Positions 8,201 to 15,913 of a stretch of DNA of 64,000 nucleotides are shown piece by piece. The position numbers were made by a program, and so were the translations under genes. Where the stretch lies: positions 199,178-263,177 of the forward strand of contig NZ_KK211349.1 of assembly GCF_000621785.1 (NCBI RefSeq), given 5' to 3'. Origin of the DNA: Ruminococcus flavefaciens ND2009. GTDB lineage: Bacteria; Bacillota; Clostridia; Oscillospirales; Ruminococcaceae. The stretch's first letter is position 1, and each line of letters begins with the position of its first letter. A model generated the notes under the pieces. It worked only from the letters and a program-made list of their open reading frames with translations. It was not told the DNA's origin and did no database searches.

Positions 8201-8863
8201 ATGAAGAAAAAACTATGGATATTGCCTGTGCTGATAGGCGTACTGCTCATTGGCGGAGCTGTGGGACTTGTGGCGTATAATATGTATGAGAGCAATGCTG
8301 CCTTTGAAAAGTCCCAGGACGTAATGACTGAGCTGAAACAGCTTATCCCCGACCCTTCGCCTGCCTGTGTTACTACCTCCCCCGGCACCGAGCCTCCCTC
8401 GGACGACCTGTTCGCTCCCTATGAGGAGCCCACTACTCAGCCCCCCTCGGAAATGCGCAGCATTAGCGTGAACGGCGAGGACTACTGCGGATATATCACC
8501 CTTCCTCAGCTGGGACTGGAGCTTCCCGTAATGAGCAGCTGGAGCTACGAAAGACTTAAAACATCGCCCTGCCGTTACAGCGGCACCGTTGAGGGCAGGG
8601 ATATAATAATCGCCGCCCATAATTACAACAGCCATTTCGGCAGGATAAAGGAGCTGTCCCAGGGCGACGAGATATGGTTCACAACAGCCGACGGTATGCA
8701 GTATTTCTACCGCGTGGACTACACCGAGAATGTGGACGGCTATGACGTTGACCATATGCTGAGCGGCGGTTCATCTGACTGGGATATGACCCTGTTCACC
8801 TGTACCCTCAGCGGACAGAGCCGCGTCACCGTAAGAGCTTCATTTGAAGAGACAGAGGAATAA
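8201..8863 (+). CDS. Sortase family transpeptidase
   Basis: A 220-residue membrane-anchored cysteine transpeptidase that would attach proteins to the cell wall or to each other. One N-terminal membrane helix (5-25) and a Pro/Thr-rich stalk precede the sortase domain. The catalytic triad is visible: His140 in AAHNYNSHFG, Cys201 in TLFTC (the TLxTC box) and Arg208 in SRVTVR. The start at 8201 is chosen because the promoter lies at 8139-8167. The ribosome-binding site is weak (GCGGA). It stands alone, without an adjacent substrate gene, and the class is not certain (D- or B-like). Confidence 0.88.
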   Translation: MKKKLWILPVLIGVLLIGGAVGLVAYNMYESNAAFEKSQDVMTELKQLIPDPSPACVTTSPGTEPPSDDLFAPYEEPTTQPPSEMRSISVNGEDYCGYITLPQLGLELPVMSSWSYERLKTSPCRYSGTVEGRDIIIAAHNYNSHFGRIKELSQGDEIWFTTADGMQYFYRVDYTENVDGYDVDHMLSGGSSDWDMTLFTCTLSGQSRVTVRASFEETEE

Positions 8864-8865
8864 AT

Positions 8866-8896
8866 AAAGCCCGTAAGAGTTTATCTTACGGGCTTT
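8866..8896. terminator. Bidirectional terminator between convergent genes
   Basis: AAAGCCCGTAAGA and TCTTACGGGCTTT form a 13-bp perfect stem with loop GTTTA, between the sortase gene (+) and the dockerin-LRR gene (-). Confidence 0.9.
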
Positions 8897-8912
8897 GATA
8901 GTTTCTGAGGAC

Positions 8913-11600
8913 TTATTGCCTTAAAAATGCTATCCTGAGTTCCACCATATCGAAGATGTCGGTGACGCCGTCCTGATTGATGTCGGCTGTGAGAGCCTGT
9001 TGTTCGGTCAGGTCTATCCTTCCGCGGAGGTACTTGCTGAACAGCACATAGTCTGCGATATTCAGCCTGTAGTCGCCGTTTATATCGCCGCGGACGAAGT
9101 TTTCCTCGCCCTCGTCGGTGGGTATGAACTTAATATTATGGACGTTGGCGTATTCATGGGCGGTGGAGTTCATTCTGCCGTGGATAGCAGGACCTGCGGC
9201 ACTGTTGTACTCGTAGCCGGTGAATACAGAACTGCCAGCGCCTTCCATGCCGATATACCGCACATGGGAACTCTGAGGAGGTTTCACTGAAATAGTCGGT
9301 ATAGCGTTACTGCTTATATCGCAGAAAATATCATTGATGTATATATCCTTGAGGTGATAGAGATACCGGAGCTGCTCTTTTTCAATGGCAGGGCTTTCGA
9401 TTATGAGAGTCTCGATATTGCAGTCTGCGCTGTAAGTGAGATGATCGCAAAGCTGTACATCTGCGGGGATATATGCGCTCTTGACCTTGGAATCTGAGAA
9501 GTCTATGACAGCGACCTTCTTCGTGCCCTGGCGTATATTCATTTCCGCAGCGGACTTCTCCACGCCAACAGCCCAGTCGCCGATGTAACGGACGCCGTCC
9601 TCCACCTCATAGGCGGCTGTGCCGCTGAAAGCGTCGCTGTATATAGTGTGTACACTTGCAGGGATAGTCACATCGGTGAGAGAAGCGCAGTCGCGGAATG
9701 CATCAAAGCCTATTTGCTCAAGCTTTTCGGGAAGGACTACAGACTTGAGGGTTGCCGCGGCTCTGAATGCGCCGGTGTCTATTTCTGTTACGCTGTCGGG
9801 GAGAGTTATCTTCTCTACCTTGTCGCAGCCCATGAAGGCATAGCTGCCGATGTATACTACGCCGTCGGGAATGACTATCTCAGTCTTGTCGTAGTTTTTC
9901 GGGCAGCTGATAAGGGTGTGCATATCCTTGCTGTAGAGGATACCGTCCACAGCTGTATAGTTGTAGCAGTCCTCGCCTGTCTCATAGTATGAGCAGTAAT
10001 TATAGAAGGGCTCATAATACGAAGGCGCGGCAAGATTGTCGGATATATGGAGCTTTTCCACGGGAGTGTCTCCGCGGAAGAAAAGTCCCGATGAGATCTT
10101 TGTTACCTGAGAATCGCCGATAAGACTGTTTATGAATACATCGGGCCGGCTGTTATCCTCACGCTCCTCGGCTGTGGAGGAGTACTTTGACACGTTGTAT
10201 ATCACGCCGTTTTCGGTCTGCTGGGTGTATTCCTTGTCGTAGGTGTACTCCTTCTCGTCTGCAAGGTGGAATTCCCTGTTATAGAACGAAGCGTATTTCA
10301 GCGCGGTAGAGTCCTCAGCGCCGAAGATGAGAGTGTTGAACTTTTCGGGCTCCTCGGCAGGTTCGCCGTCGACACCGATTATGGTTATGTCTTCCGTTTC
10401 ACCCTTGTCCTCTGTCCAGAACTGAGGTATGGTCTTTGGGGAGTCTGCTATGCGGCAGTCCTTGTCATGTATCCACACCATTTTCAGGTGCGTGCAGCCG
10501 GTAAGGGCGTTCTGTCCGATGATCTTATTATAGAAGTCAACGCGCTCGATGTGGTTGTACATGGTGAATACCAGCAGTCTGCCCATATATTCTACGGATT
10601 CGGGTATGGTGATGACCTTGAGAGCTTTGTTATTATCGAAAAGCGCCTCGCAGGTTCCGATGGTGCCCTCTCTGAGGTCTGCACGCTGTATATCCTTGTC
10701 TGCGTCCACAGCCCAGTTGTCTACATAGAGTATACCGTCCATGTTCTCTGTGCAGCCTGCATTCTCAAAGGCGTTCATGCGTATGGAAGTGACATGGGGC
10801 GGCAGATGGAAATCACGCAGGTTATGGCAGTCCTTAAAAGCGTAGGTGCCTATCTCGTTGACAGTTTCGGGGAGCTCGACCTTGCTGAGAGCTTTGCAGC
10901 TGCCGAAAGTGATTGTGGGCAGTACTGTGATTTTATCCGGGAGAGTGACCTCTCTCAGGTTTTCGCAGCCCGCAAAAACGCCCGTACCCATTTCGCGGAC
11001 GCTGTCGGGGAGGGTAATCTCCTCAAGGTCCATGCAGCCTGCAAAGGCGTAGTCGCCTATTTTCTGTATGTCGGTGGGAATGTCGCTGCTGACGGGAGTG
11101 TAAGCCGCGGGAATAACGCCGATAAGTGTGCTCAGGTCTGCGGAATAGAGATAATTGCCCTCTGTTCTTAAATAGGGGTTCTCCTCGGGAATGACTATCT
11201 CCTCAAGAGAGTCGCAGAGGTAATCATATCTTGAGAAAAACTGCGTATCCTTTGAGAGGGTGATCTTTTTCAGATTCGGGCAGTAGATAAAGGGCGTTTC
11301 GGTTATGCCCACAACTGGCAGATCCCCTATGGTGTCGGGGATGACGATTTCCTCAAGGCTTTCGGCTATTGATCTGTTGACGTTGCTGACCATTGCAAAA
11401 CCGTCATATATGGCGTATATGAGGGTTCCGCTGTCTTCGTGTCTGACGGGAGTCATGTCGGCGATGTCCTCAGCGGTGAGCTCTTTTTCCGTGTGCATAT
11501 ATCCTCTTATCTGCACTGCCTCTGCGGTTGTGGGCATGGAAGTGCAGGCGGCTCCGCCTATGACAGCGAGAGCGGTGATGAACGAAATAAATCCCTTCAT
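8913..11600 (-). CDS. Secreted leucine-rich-repeat protein with C-terminal type I dockerin
   Basis: An 895-residue exported protein. A signal peptide (MKGFISFITALAVIGGAACTS, likely cut after TTAEA) precedes many BspA/TpLRR-type repeats (LRR_5; motifs such as IGDYAFAGCMDLEEITLPDSV). The last ~60 residues are a type I dockerin with two calcium-binding segments, GDINGDYRLNIADY and ADINQDGVTDIFDM. It would dock on a cohesin-bearing scaffoldin in a cellulosome; the LRR part suggests adhesion or protein binding. The ATG at 11600 is preferred to an upstream in-frame codon at 11678 because it has AGGAGG 8 bases before it and the promoter at 11634-11662 lies between the two. Some repeats are interrupted by longer inserts. 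Confidence 0.93.
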   Translation of the reverse strand: MKGFISFITALAVIGGAACTSMPTTAEAVQIRGYMHTEKELTAEDIADMTPVRHEDSGTLIYAIYDGFAMVSNVNRSIAESLEEIVIPDTIGDLPVVGITETPFIYCPNLKKITLSKDTQFFSRYDYLCDSLEEIVIPEENPYLRTEGNYLYSADLSTLIGVIPAAYTPVSSDIPTDIQKIGDYAFAGCMDLEEITLPDSVREMGTGVFAGCENLREVTLPDKITVLPTITFGSCKALSKVELPETVNEIGTYAFKDCHNLRDFHLPPHVTSIRMNAFENAGCTENMDGILYVDNWAVDADKDIQRADLREGTIGTCEALFDNNKALKVITIPESVEYMGRLLVFTMYNHIERVDFYNKIIGQNALTGCTHLKMVWIHDKDCRIADSPKTIPQFWTEDKGETEDITIIGVDGEPAEEPEKFNTLIFGAEDSTALKYASFYNREFHLADEKEYTYDKEYTQQTENGVIYNVSKYSSTAEEREDNSRPDVFINSLIGDSQVTKISSGLFFRGDTPVEKLHISDNLAAPSYYEPFYNYCSYYETGEDCYNYTAVDGILYSKDMHTLISCPKNYDKTEIVIPDGVVYIGSYAFMGCDKVEKITLPDSVTEIDTGAFRAAATLKSVVLPEKLEQIGFDAFRDCASLTDVTIPASVHTIYSDAFSGTAAYEVEDGVRYIGDWAVGVEKSAAEMNIRQGTKKVAVIDFSDSKVKSAYIPADVQLCDHLTYSADCNIETLIIESPAIEKEQLRYLYHLKDIYINDIFCDISSNAIPTISVKPPQSSHVRYIGMEGAGSSVFTGYEYNSAAGPAIHGRMNSTAHEYANVHNIKFIPTDEGEENFVRGDINGDYRLNIADYVLFSKYLRGRIDLTEQQALTADINQDGVTDIFDMVELRIAFLRQ

Positions 11601-11633
11601 ATTCTTTCCTCCTATATCCTGGATTATGTTATT

Positions 11634-11662
11634 ATTATAACAGTCTGTGCTGTAACTGTCAA
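11634..11662 (-). promoter_or_regulatory. Sigma-A promoter of the dockerin-LRR gene
   Basis: On the minus strand TTGACA (11657-11662), 17-bp spacer, TATAAT (11634-11639): full consensus. Confidence 0.88.
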
Positions 11663-11988
11663 TAAAAACTACTGACATAATGCGATGAAAAGGATAAAAA
11701 TGTTATAATATGGATTTTATATACCACCTGTTAATCCTGTGAAGAAAAAACCGCAGAAACACGAAGTATCACATCAGAATTTAACGCAGACACGTTGCTG
11801 TGAGCACAGGTCATACCAATTTTTGCGGGTTATAAAAAACATATGAGCTCCGAGGGCACGGAGGGGGCTGCTGCGCCGTTTACTGCCCTGTGTCAGGGGC
11901 GCGAAAGCGGAAAAAACGGTCTTTGCTGTTACACTGCCGCAACATTGTGACATTTCATACATAGATGTTGCATTTTGTGCACCCGCAC
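11663..11988. other. Intergenic region upstream of the agr-like locus
   Basis: About 325 bp between divergent promoters. I see a lone TATAAT at 11703 without a good -35, and a short CTCCG/CGGAG hairpin near 11848. No gene is supported; a 62-codon minus-strand frame here has no ribosome-binding site. Confidence 0.45.
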
Positions 11989-12017
11989 TTGATTTTTATG
12001 AAAATATAATATATAAT
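11989..12017 (+). promoter_or_regulatory. Promoter of agrB-agrA-agrC
   Basis: TTGATT (11989-11994), 17-bp spacer, TATAAT (12012-12017). GTGCA sits 12 bp before the -35 start, echoing the agrD promoter. Confidence 0.7.
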
Positions 12018-12086
12018 GAATGAATAGAAACATCCGGATCTGCTGCCGCCACGCGGCAGACTTATGTTAACAAAGGTAACCGAAAA

Positions 12087-12668
12087 ATGAACCGAATATT
12101 GGATCTTATAATGGAGAAGCTCCTCAGCGGCGGCTGGACCACAGAGGAGGACGCGGCTATAGTCCGCTACGGTCTTGAGCTGAATATAATGAAGACCCTT
12201 ATATCTGCGGCTATGCTGGTGACAGCCTTTATCCTCAGGAGCGCACCTGCCGTCATAGTCTTCATGCTGGTTTATCCCATTATGCGGAGCTGCTGCGGCG
12301 GCTTCCATGCAAGGACAAGGACAGCCTGCTTCGTATCATCTATGCTGGTGCTGGCGGCAGTCATTGCGGCCTCCAAACTCATAAAGGACAGACCTGCACC
12401 GGCGGTCTCCGCAGGCGTTTTTGCCGCAGGAGCACTGCTTATAATCCTTCTTGCACCCGTAGAGGCTCCCAACAAGCCCTTTGACGATATAGAGAAGGCC
12501 GTTTTCCGCAGAAGGTCCCTCATAGTCACGGGGGCGGCTGTTATAGTCTGCGGAGCCCTCTGGCTTGCAGGCGCATACGGACTCATGCTTTCTTCTGCCA
12601 TGGCGGTATTTTTTACGGGAGCCTTTCTCGCAGTGGGCAGACTCTCAAACAGGAAAGGAGCGGTTTGA
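12087..12668 (+). CDS. agrB: AgrB-like accessory gene regulator protease/cyclase
   Basis: A 193-residue polytopic membrane protein that trims the AgrD propeptide and closes its thiolactone ring. The conserved CGGFHARTRTAC segment gives His74 and Cys81, separated by 7 residues exactly as in the staphylococcal His77/Cys84 pair. The later APVEAPNKPF segment is another family hallmark. About five hydrophobic segments are visible. It overlaps the next gene by one base. Its peptide substrate is encoded 2.2 kb downstream at 14860, an unusual order compared with agrBDCA. Confidence 0.93.
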   Translation: MNRILDLIMEKLLSGGWTTEEDAAIVRYGLELNIMKTLISAAMLVTAFILRSAPAVIVFMLVYPIMRSCCGGFHARTRTACFVSSMLVLAAVIAASKLIKDRPAPAVSAGVFAAGALLIILLAPVEAPNKPFDDIEKAVFRRRSLIVTGAAVIVCGALWLAGAYGLMLSSAMAVFFTGAFLAVGRLSNRKGAV

Positions 12669-13393
12669 TGATAAATATTGCAATATGCGACGATGACAAG
12701 GAGATAATAGACAAAATAAAGGATTGTATATCCGAATACAGCACAGAACACTCGGTAGAATACGATGTACACAGCTTCAGGGGCGGAGAAAAGCTCCTTG
12801 AGACAAAGCTCAGCTTCGACCTGATATTCCTGGATATAGAAATGGGGGAGATCGACGGCCTCAAAACGGCTCAGCTCTTCCGCGAGATCGACAAGAAGGC
12901 AAGGATAGTCTATGTCACCAACCATTCCGAGTACGCCCTGCGAAGCTATGCCGTCCACCCGTTTGACTTCGTGGTCAAGCCCTTTGAGAAGGAGCGTATC
13001 TTCAGCGTCCTGGGCGAGCTTTCACGCTATCTTACCGAGAACGCCGAGAAGGAAGCGGTCATCCAGCTCAAGGGGGAGGAGGGACCTCTCCTCCTCAGCC
13101 TCAAGAATATCTACGCCTTTGAATACACAGGCAACCGCCGCATAACCGTATATACAAAATCGGAGAAGTACCGCATAAAGGGCAGCCTCTCCGACATATT
13201 CGCACTGGTCGATTCCGAGAACTTCGTCTCGCCCCATAAGAGCTTCATCGTCAATATGGAGCATATAGACAAGCTCAACAACTTCACGCTGTACACCACA
13301 AACGGTATCGAAGTACCCGTTGCGCAGAAAAAACTGAAGGAATTCCACAACGAGTTCAGCCGTTTCATCAAGAACTATATAAGACAGGGATAA
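12668..13393 (+). CDS. agrA: LytTR-family response regulator (AgrA-like)
   Basis: A 241-residue two-component regulator. The receiver domain (1-120) has the acidic pocket CDDD (7-10), phospho-acceptor Asp56 in IFLDIEMG, a switch Thr/Asn near 86 and Lys in the KPF motif. The LytTR DNA-binding domain (about 140-235) has FVSPHKSFIVNM and LYTTNGIEVPVAQ. The ATG at 12668 overlaps the agrB stop by one base and has AAAGGAG 7 bases upstream. The upstream in-frame TTG at 12665 is less likely. It should be phosphorylated by the adjacent histidine kinase and act on promoters bearing paired direct repeats. Confidence 0.93.
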   Translation: MINIAICDDDKEIIDKIKDCISEYSTEHSVEYDVHSFRGGEKLLETKLSFDLIFLDIEMGEIDGLKTAQLFREIDKKARIVYVTNHSEYALRSYAVHPFDFVVKPFEKERIFSVLGELSRYLTENAEKEAVIQLKGEEGPLLLSLKNIYAFEYTGNRRITVYTKSEKYRIKGSLSDIFALVDSENFVSPHKSFIVNMEHIDKLNNFTLYTTNGIEVPVAQKKLKEFHNEFSRFIKNYIRQG

Positions 13394-13397
13394 GCTT

Positions 13398-14708
13398 ATG
13401 TTTTTTTTACTGCACACCATATCGTCAGCGGGTATGTACATATTCACATTCATAATCTTTGACAAGCTCTATACCTCAAAGGAGCTTTCACTGCTGAAGA
13501 AGGTATTATTCGTTGCGGCTGCCTCCCTGATCATGGGAGCTGTCGGTACTACAGACATACCCATAGTCAAATTCTTCACCATGATCGCACTGCTGGTGCT
13601 GCTCAATCTGCTGTTCTACAAGCCCCCGGGGAAGGTCTTTCTCATTTATGACGCCATTTACCTCATAACCATCTGTATAGTGGAAATGCTGTCGGCACTG
13701 CTGCTGGCGGTAATGGTAAATGCGGATACCAACGACGTGAAGAGGACCCCCGTGCTGTTCCTCGCAGCCACGGTGCTGTGCTGGATAGTCATGATAGCCG
13801 TGGCGAAGTGTCTGCTGCTGCTTATAGCCGGCAAGGGCGCCAATAACATCAGGACTCATGAGTTCCTCATGTTCCTCATACTCATGATAGGCGAGATACT
13901 CCTTTTCCAGTACCTCAACGACAAGATAATCTCATCAAAGTCAAGGTGGGAGATAGTTGTAATACTCCTTACCTTCCTGTCGCTGGACCTGTATCTGGCA
14001 TATCTTATCAGAATGATCTCAAAGACCTATCAGACAGAGAAGGAGCTTGAGCTGGTAACACAGCAGTCAATGCTCCAGCTCAATGCCTACAACGAGCTCA
14101 ACGAGAAATACGCCGCCTCAAGGCGTATCATACACGACGTAAGGAAGCATATATCCTCTCTGGAGGGGCTCATAAACTCCAACAAAGCCGATGAGGCAGG
14201 GCACTATAAGGACCTGCTCAACGCCGAGCTGGACAAGCTCATGCCCCGTTTTGAGTGCGACAGCTCCATTCTGACCGTGGTCATCAACAACAAGCTGGAC
14301 GCCGCAGAGAAGATGAATGTTGACTTCAGAGTGGACGCGGAGTTCACACGGATAGACTTCATATCCAATCTGGACATCACGGCTATATTCTCAAATATGC
14401 TGGACAATGCCTTTGAAGCCTGTGCGGAGCTCCCCGAGGAGAAGCGCAGGGTATGGCTGTCCATAACCCGCCGCAACTACTTCGTATTCATATATATGGA
14501 GAATACCTTTGCCAGCGTGGCGCCCGACGTTGAGAAGGGCTTCCGCAGCACAAAGGAGCTCCATCAGGGAATAGGTCTCTCAAATATAAGGAGCGCCTGC
14601 CTGAAGTACAACGGAAACTTCAATGTCCACACCGAGGGAGAGCAGTTCATAACGGAGCTCCTCATACCTATACCCGATACCGAGGCTAACGGAGAAGTGA
14701 CCGAATAA
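13398..14708 (+). CDS. agrC: GHKL-family sensor histidine kinase (AgrC-like)
   Basis: A 436-residue receptor kinase. About six membrane segments fill residues 1-210 and would form the peptide sensor. A coiled-coil follows, then the H-box with His246 (RRIIHDVRKH). The ATPase domain has the N box NMLDNAFEA and a G box GIGLSNIRSA, as in GHKL kinases of the AgrC/ComD group. It starts 5 bp after the regulator gene with AGGGA upstream. It would sense the cyclic peptide made from agrD and phosphorylate the LytTR regulator. Confidence 0.92.
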   Translation: MFFLLHTISSAGMYIFTFIIFDKLYTSKELSLLKKVLFVAAASLIMGAVGTTDIPIVKFFTMIALLVLLNLLFYKPPGKVFLIYDAIYLITICIVEMLSALLLAVMVNADTNDVKRTPVLFLAATVLCWIVMIAVAKCLLLLIAGKGANNIRTHEFLMFLILMIGEILLFQYLNDKIISSKSRWEIVVILLTFLSLDLYLAYLIRMISKTYQTEKELELVTQQSMLQLNAYNELNEKYAASRRIIHDVRKHISSLEGLINSNKADEAGHYKDLLNAELDKLMPRFECDSSILTVVINNKLDAAEKMNVDFRVDAEFTRIDFISNLDITAIFSNMLDNAFEACAELPEEKRRVWLSITRRNYFVFIYMENTFASVAPDVEKGFRSTKELHQGIGLSNIRSACLKYNGNFNVHTEGEQFITELLIPIPDTEANGEVTE

Positions 14709-14740
14709 GGGTAAAAAAACACCCCTCCGCGGGATAAAAA

Positions 14741-14769
14741 TGCAAATAAACGGCGTTTAGTGCAAAGTT
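14741..14769 (+). promoter_or_regulatory. Candidate LytTR operator: TGCAAA direct repeat upstream of the agrD -35 box
   Basis: AATGCAAAT and AGTGCAAAG share TGCAAA starting at 14741 and 14761, a 20-bp (two helical turns) spacing, ending just before the -35 box at 14771. AgrA-type regulators bind paired direct repeats placed this way. The assignment is inferred from position and spacing only. Confidence 0.4.
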
Positions 14770-14770
14770 A

Positions 14771-14798
14771 TTGACTTTTGCAAAATCCGAAATATAAT
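14771..14798 (+). promoter_or_regulatory. Promoter of agrD
   Basis: TTGACT (14771-14776), 16-bp spacer, TATAAT (14793-14798). Confidence 0.75.
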
Positions 14799-14859
14799 AA
14801 TAATTAGGCGTCGACCCGAAGGTGCCCGCATATCATTTACACAGGAGGAATTTCTTGTC

Positions 14860-15015
14860 ATGAAGAAAAACCTAAACACTGTCAAGGCAAAACTGATGAA
14901 ATCTATCGTATCAAGATCGGTAAAGGCTGCCGAGCAGAATGCCAATTCAGCTTGTGCGTGGTGGCTCAACCAGCTTGACCCCCCAAAGGATCTCAGAAAA
15001 CTCAGAAAATTCTAA
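14860..15015 (+). CDS. agrD: AgrD-like cyclic lactone autoinducer peptide precursor
   Basis: A 51-residue propeptide. Residues 1-31 form a basic, amphipathic leader (MKKNLNTVKAKLMKSIVSRS...). Cys32 begins a five-residue stretch CAWWL, and the tail NQLDPPKDLRKLRKF follows. Staphylococcal AgrD has CDFIM followed by DEVEVPKEL, so the spacing from Cys to the conserved P-K-[ED]-L is identical. The expected signal is a thiolactone ring of Cys and the four residues AWWL, with a short N-terminal tail; the exact N-terminal cut is unknown. AGGAGG lies about 9 bases upstream of the ATG. It sits last in the locus and has its own promoter. Confidence 0.88.
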   Translation: MKKNLNTVKAKLMKSIVSRSVKAAEQNANSACAWWLNQLDPPKDLRKLRKF

Positions 15016-15685
15016 ACACTACACTACATAACACTTAACTGAAAACTCAAAGCAATAATATTCTTACTAAAAATCTTACTTTTATTCTCTGTACTAAATA
15101 TCCCACAGTCACAACAAAAGAAGCGTATGTCTATCATAATACGCCGAGCAACAATTGATCTAACAATGCTGCCAGTCAGCAACTGCCGCCAACAGTCTCA
15201 GCTATTCTATCCGACACAGTCTCAGTGCTATTCCTGAAACAGATCGATCGGACAGGCAGATGATTGCGCAGTCACCTTTTCGGGCGACGGACCTAAATTA
15301 ATGGGCATTCGGTCAATAAAACTAATAAGTGACTGCACAAGGTATCGCAGGGATACAGCCTGCACGCTTGATCGTACCAACAGCTTTCATAACATATATC
15401 ATATCCCCTAACGGAAAAAATCACCTGCCTTCAATAAGGAAGGCAGACGGTTTTTCCCGTACGAAGCCCAATTTTCGGTGATGATCATTGTAATGGCATT
15501 ACTTTCCCGGAACAAACAGTGAACCCCCCAAAGCTTTCAGATCTCTCTTAAATAAACCATCTCTATATACCAATTACCAAAACGCTTGAAAGTATATTTT
15601 TCAGAATTTCCTTTCATTCGCTTGTTTCGCAGTAGAATCATACAGTGATTTTTCATATGAGGGAGTCCCGCTTCAGCTCCCTACG
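15016..15685 (+). other. Structured non-coding region downstream of agrD (candidate ncRNA)
   Basis: No convincing ORF is present on either strand. Visible structure: GCAGTCAC/GTGACTGC (15268-15275 with 15329-15336), GCAGG/CCTGC (15347-15351 with 15359-15363), a terminator-like hairpin at 15425-15455, and GGGAG/CTCCC near 15660-15680. It ends in a very strong terminator at 15686-15722. Reading through from the agrD promoter would give an RNA of up to about 0.9 kb. I do not recognise a known riboswitch or RNA family. Confidence 0.4.
15425..15455 (+). terminator. Rho-independent terminator downstream of agrD
   Basis: CTGCCTTC/GAAGGCAG stem with loop AATAAG, then ACGG and TTTTT. Flanking GGAAAAA and TTTTTCC could extend the pairing. 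Confidence 0.7.
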
Positions 15686-15722
15686 TAAAGGAGCCCGTTC
15701 CCAGCCGGAACGGGCTCCTTTA
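15686..15722 (+). terminator. Strong rho-independent terminator
   Basis: A perfect 16-bp stem, TAAAGGAGCCCGTTCC with GGAACGGGCTCCTTTA, loop CAGCC. There is no coding gene immediately upstream, so it implies a transcript through the non-coding region. Confidence 0.8.
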
Positions 15723-15795
15723 CTTTCAGAGGGGATAAAAATATCTGTTTCACTGTGCTGTCACAGTTTCGTCACAGTCCGTTCACTGATATATC

Positions 15796-15824
15796 TTGAC
15801 TTTTTGAGCTGTAGATGATAAAAT
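15796..15824 (+). promoter_or_regulatory. Promoter of the P-type ATPase gene
   Basis: TTGACT (15796-15801), 17-bp spacer, TAAAAT (15819-15824). An 80-base leader follows, in which CTGCG and CGCAG could pair; no known riboswitch is recognised. Confidence 0.75.
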
Positions 15825-15913
15825 ATTATCTGTTTGATGATGTAATTCTGCGCCCGTAAAAAAGCGCTTTTCAGCTTCACTTATGAGACGCAGGGAGATA
15901 TGGGAGGAAAATC

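Noticed and set aside
10266..11171. Antisense frame of 301 codons in the LRR gene
   Set aside because: Shadow of the repeat composition on the opposite strand; the minus-strand LRR/dockerin protein is clearly the real product.
15127..15240. Short frames inside the region downstream of agrD
   Set aside because: Starts at 15127 and 15301 lack ribosome-binding sites and give unremarkable peptides.
15796..15913. Metal-sensing riboswitch (yybP-ykoY type) before the P-type ATPase
   Set aside because: The 80-base leader has only a weak CTGCG/CGCAG pairing and none of the conserved loops of that class.
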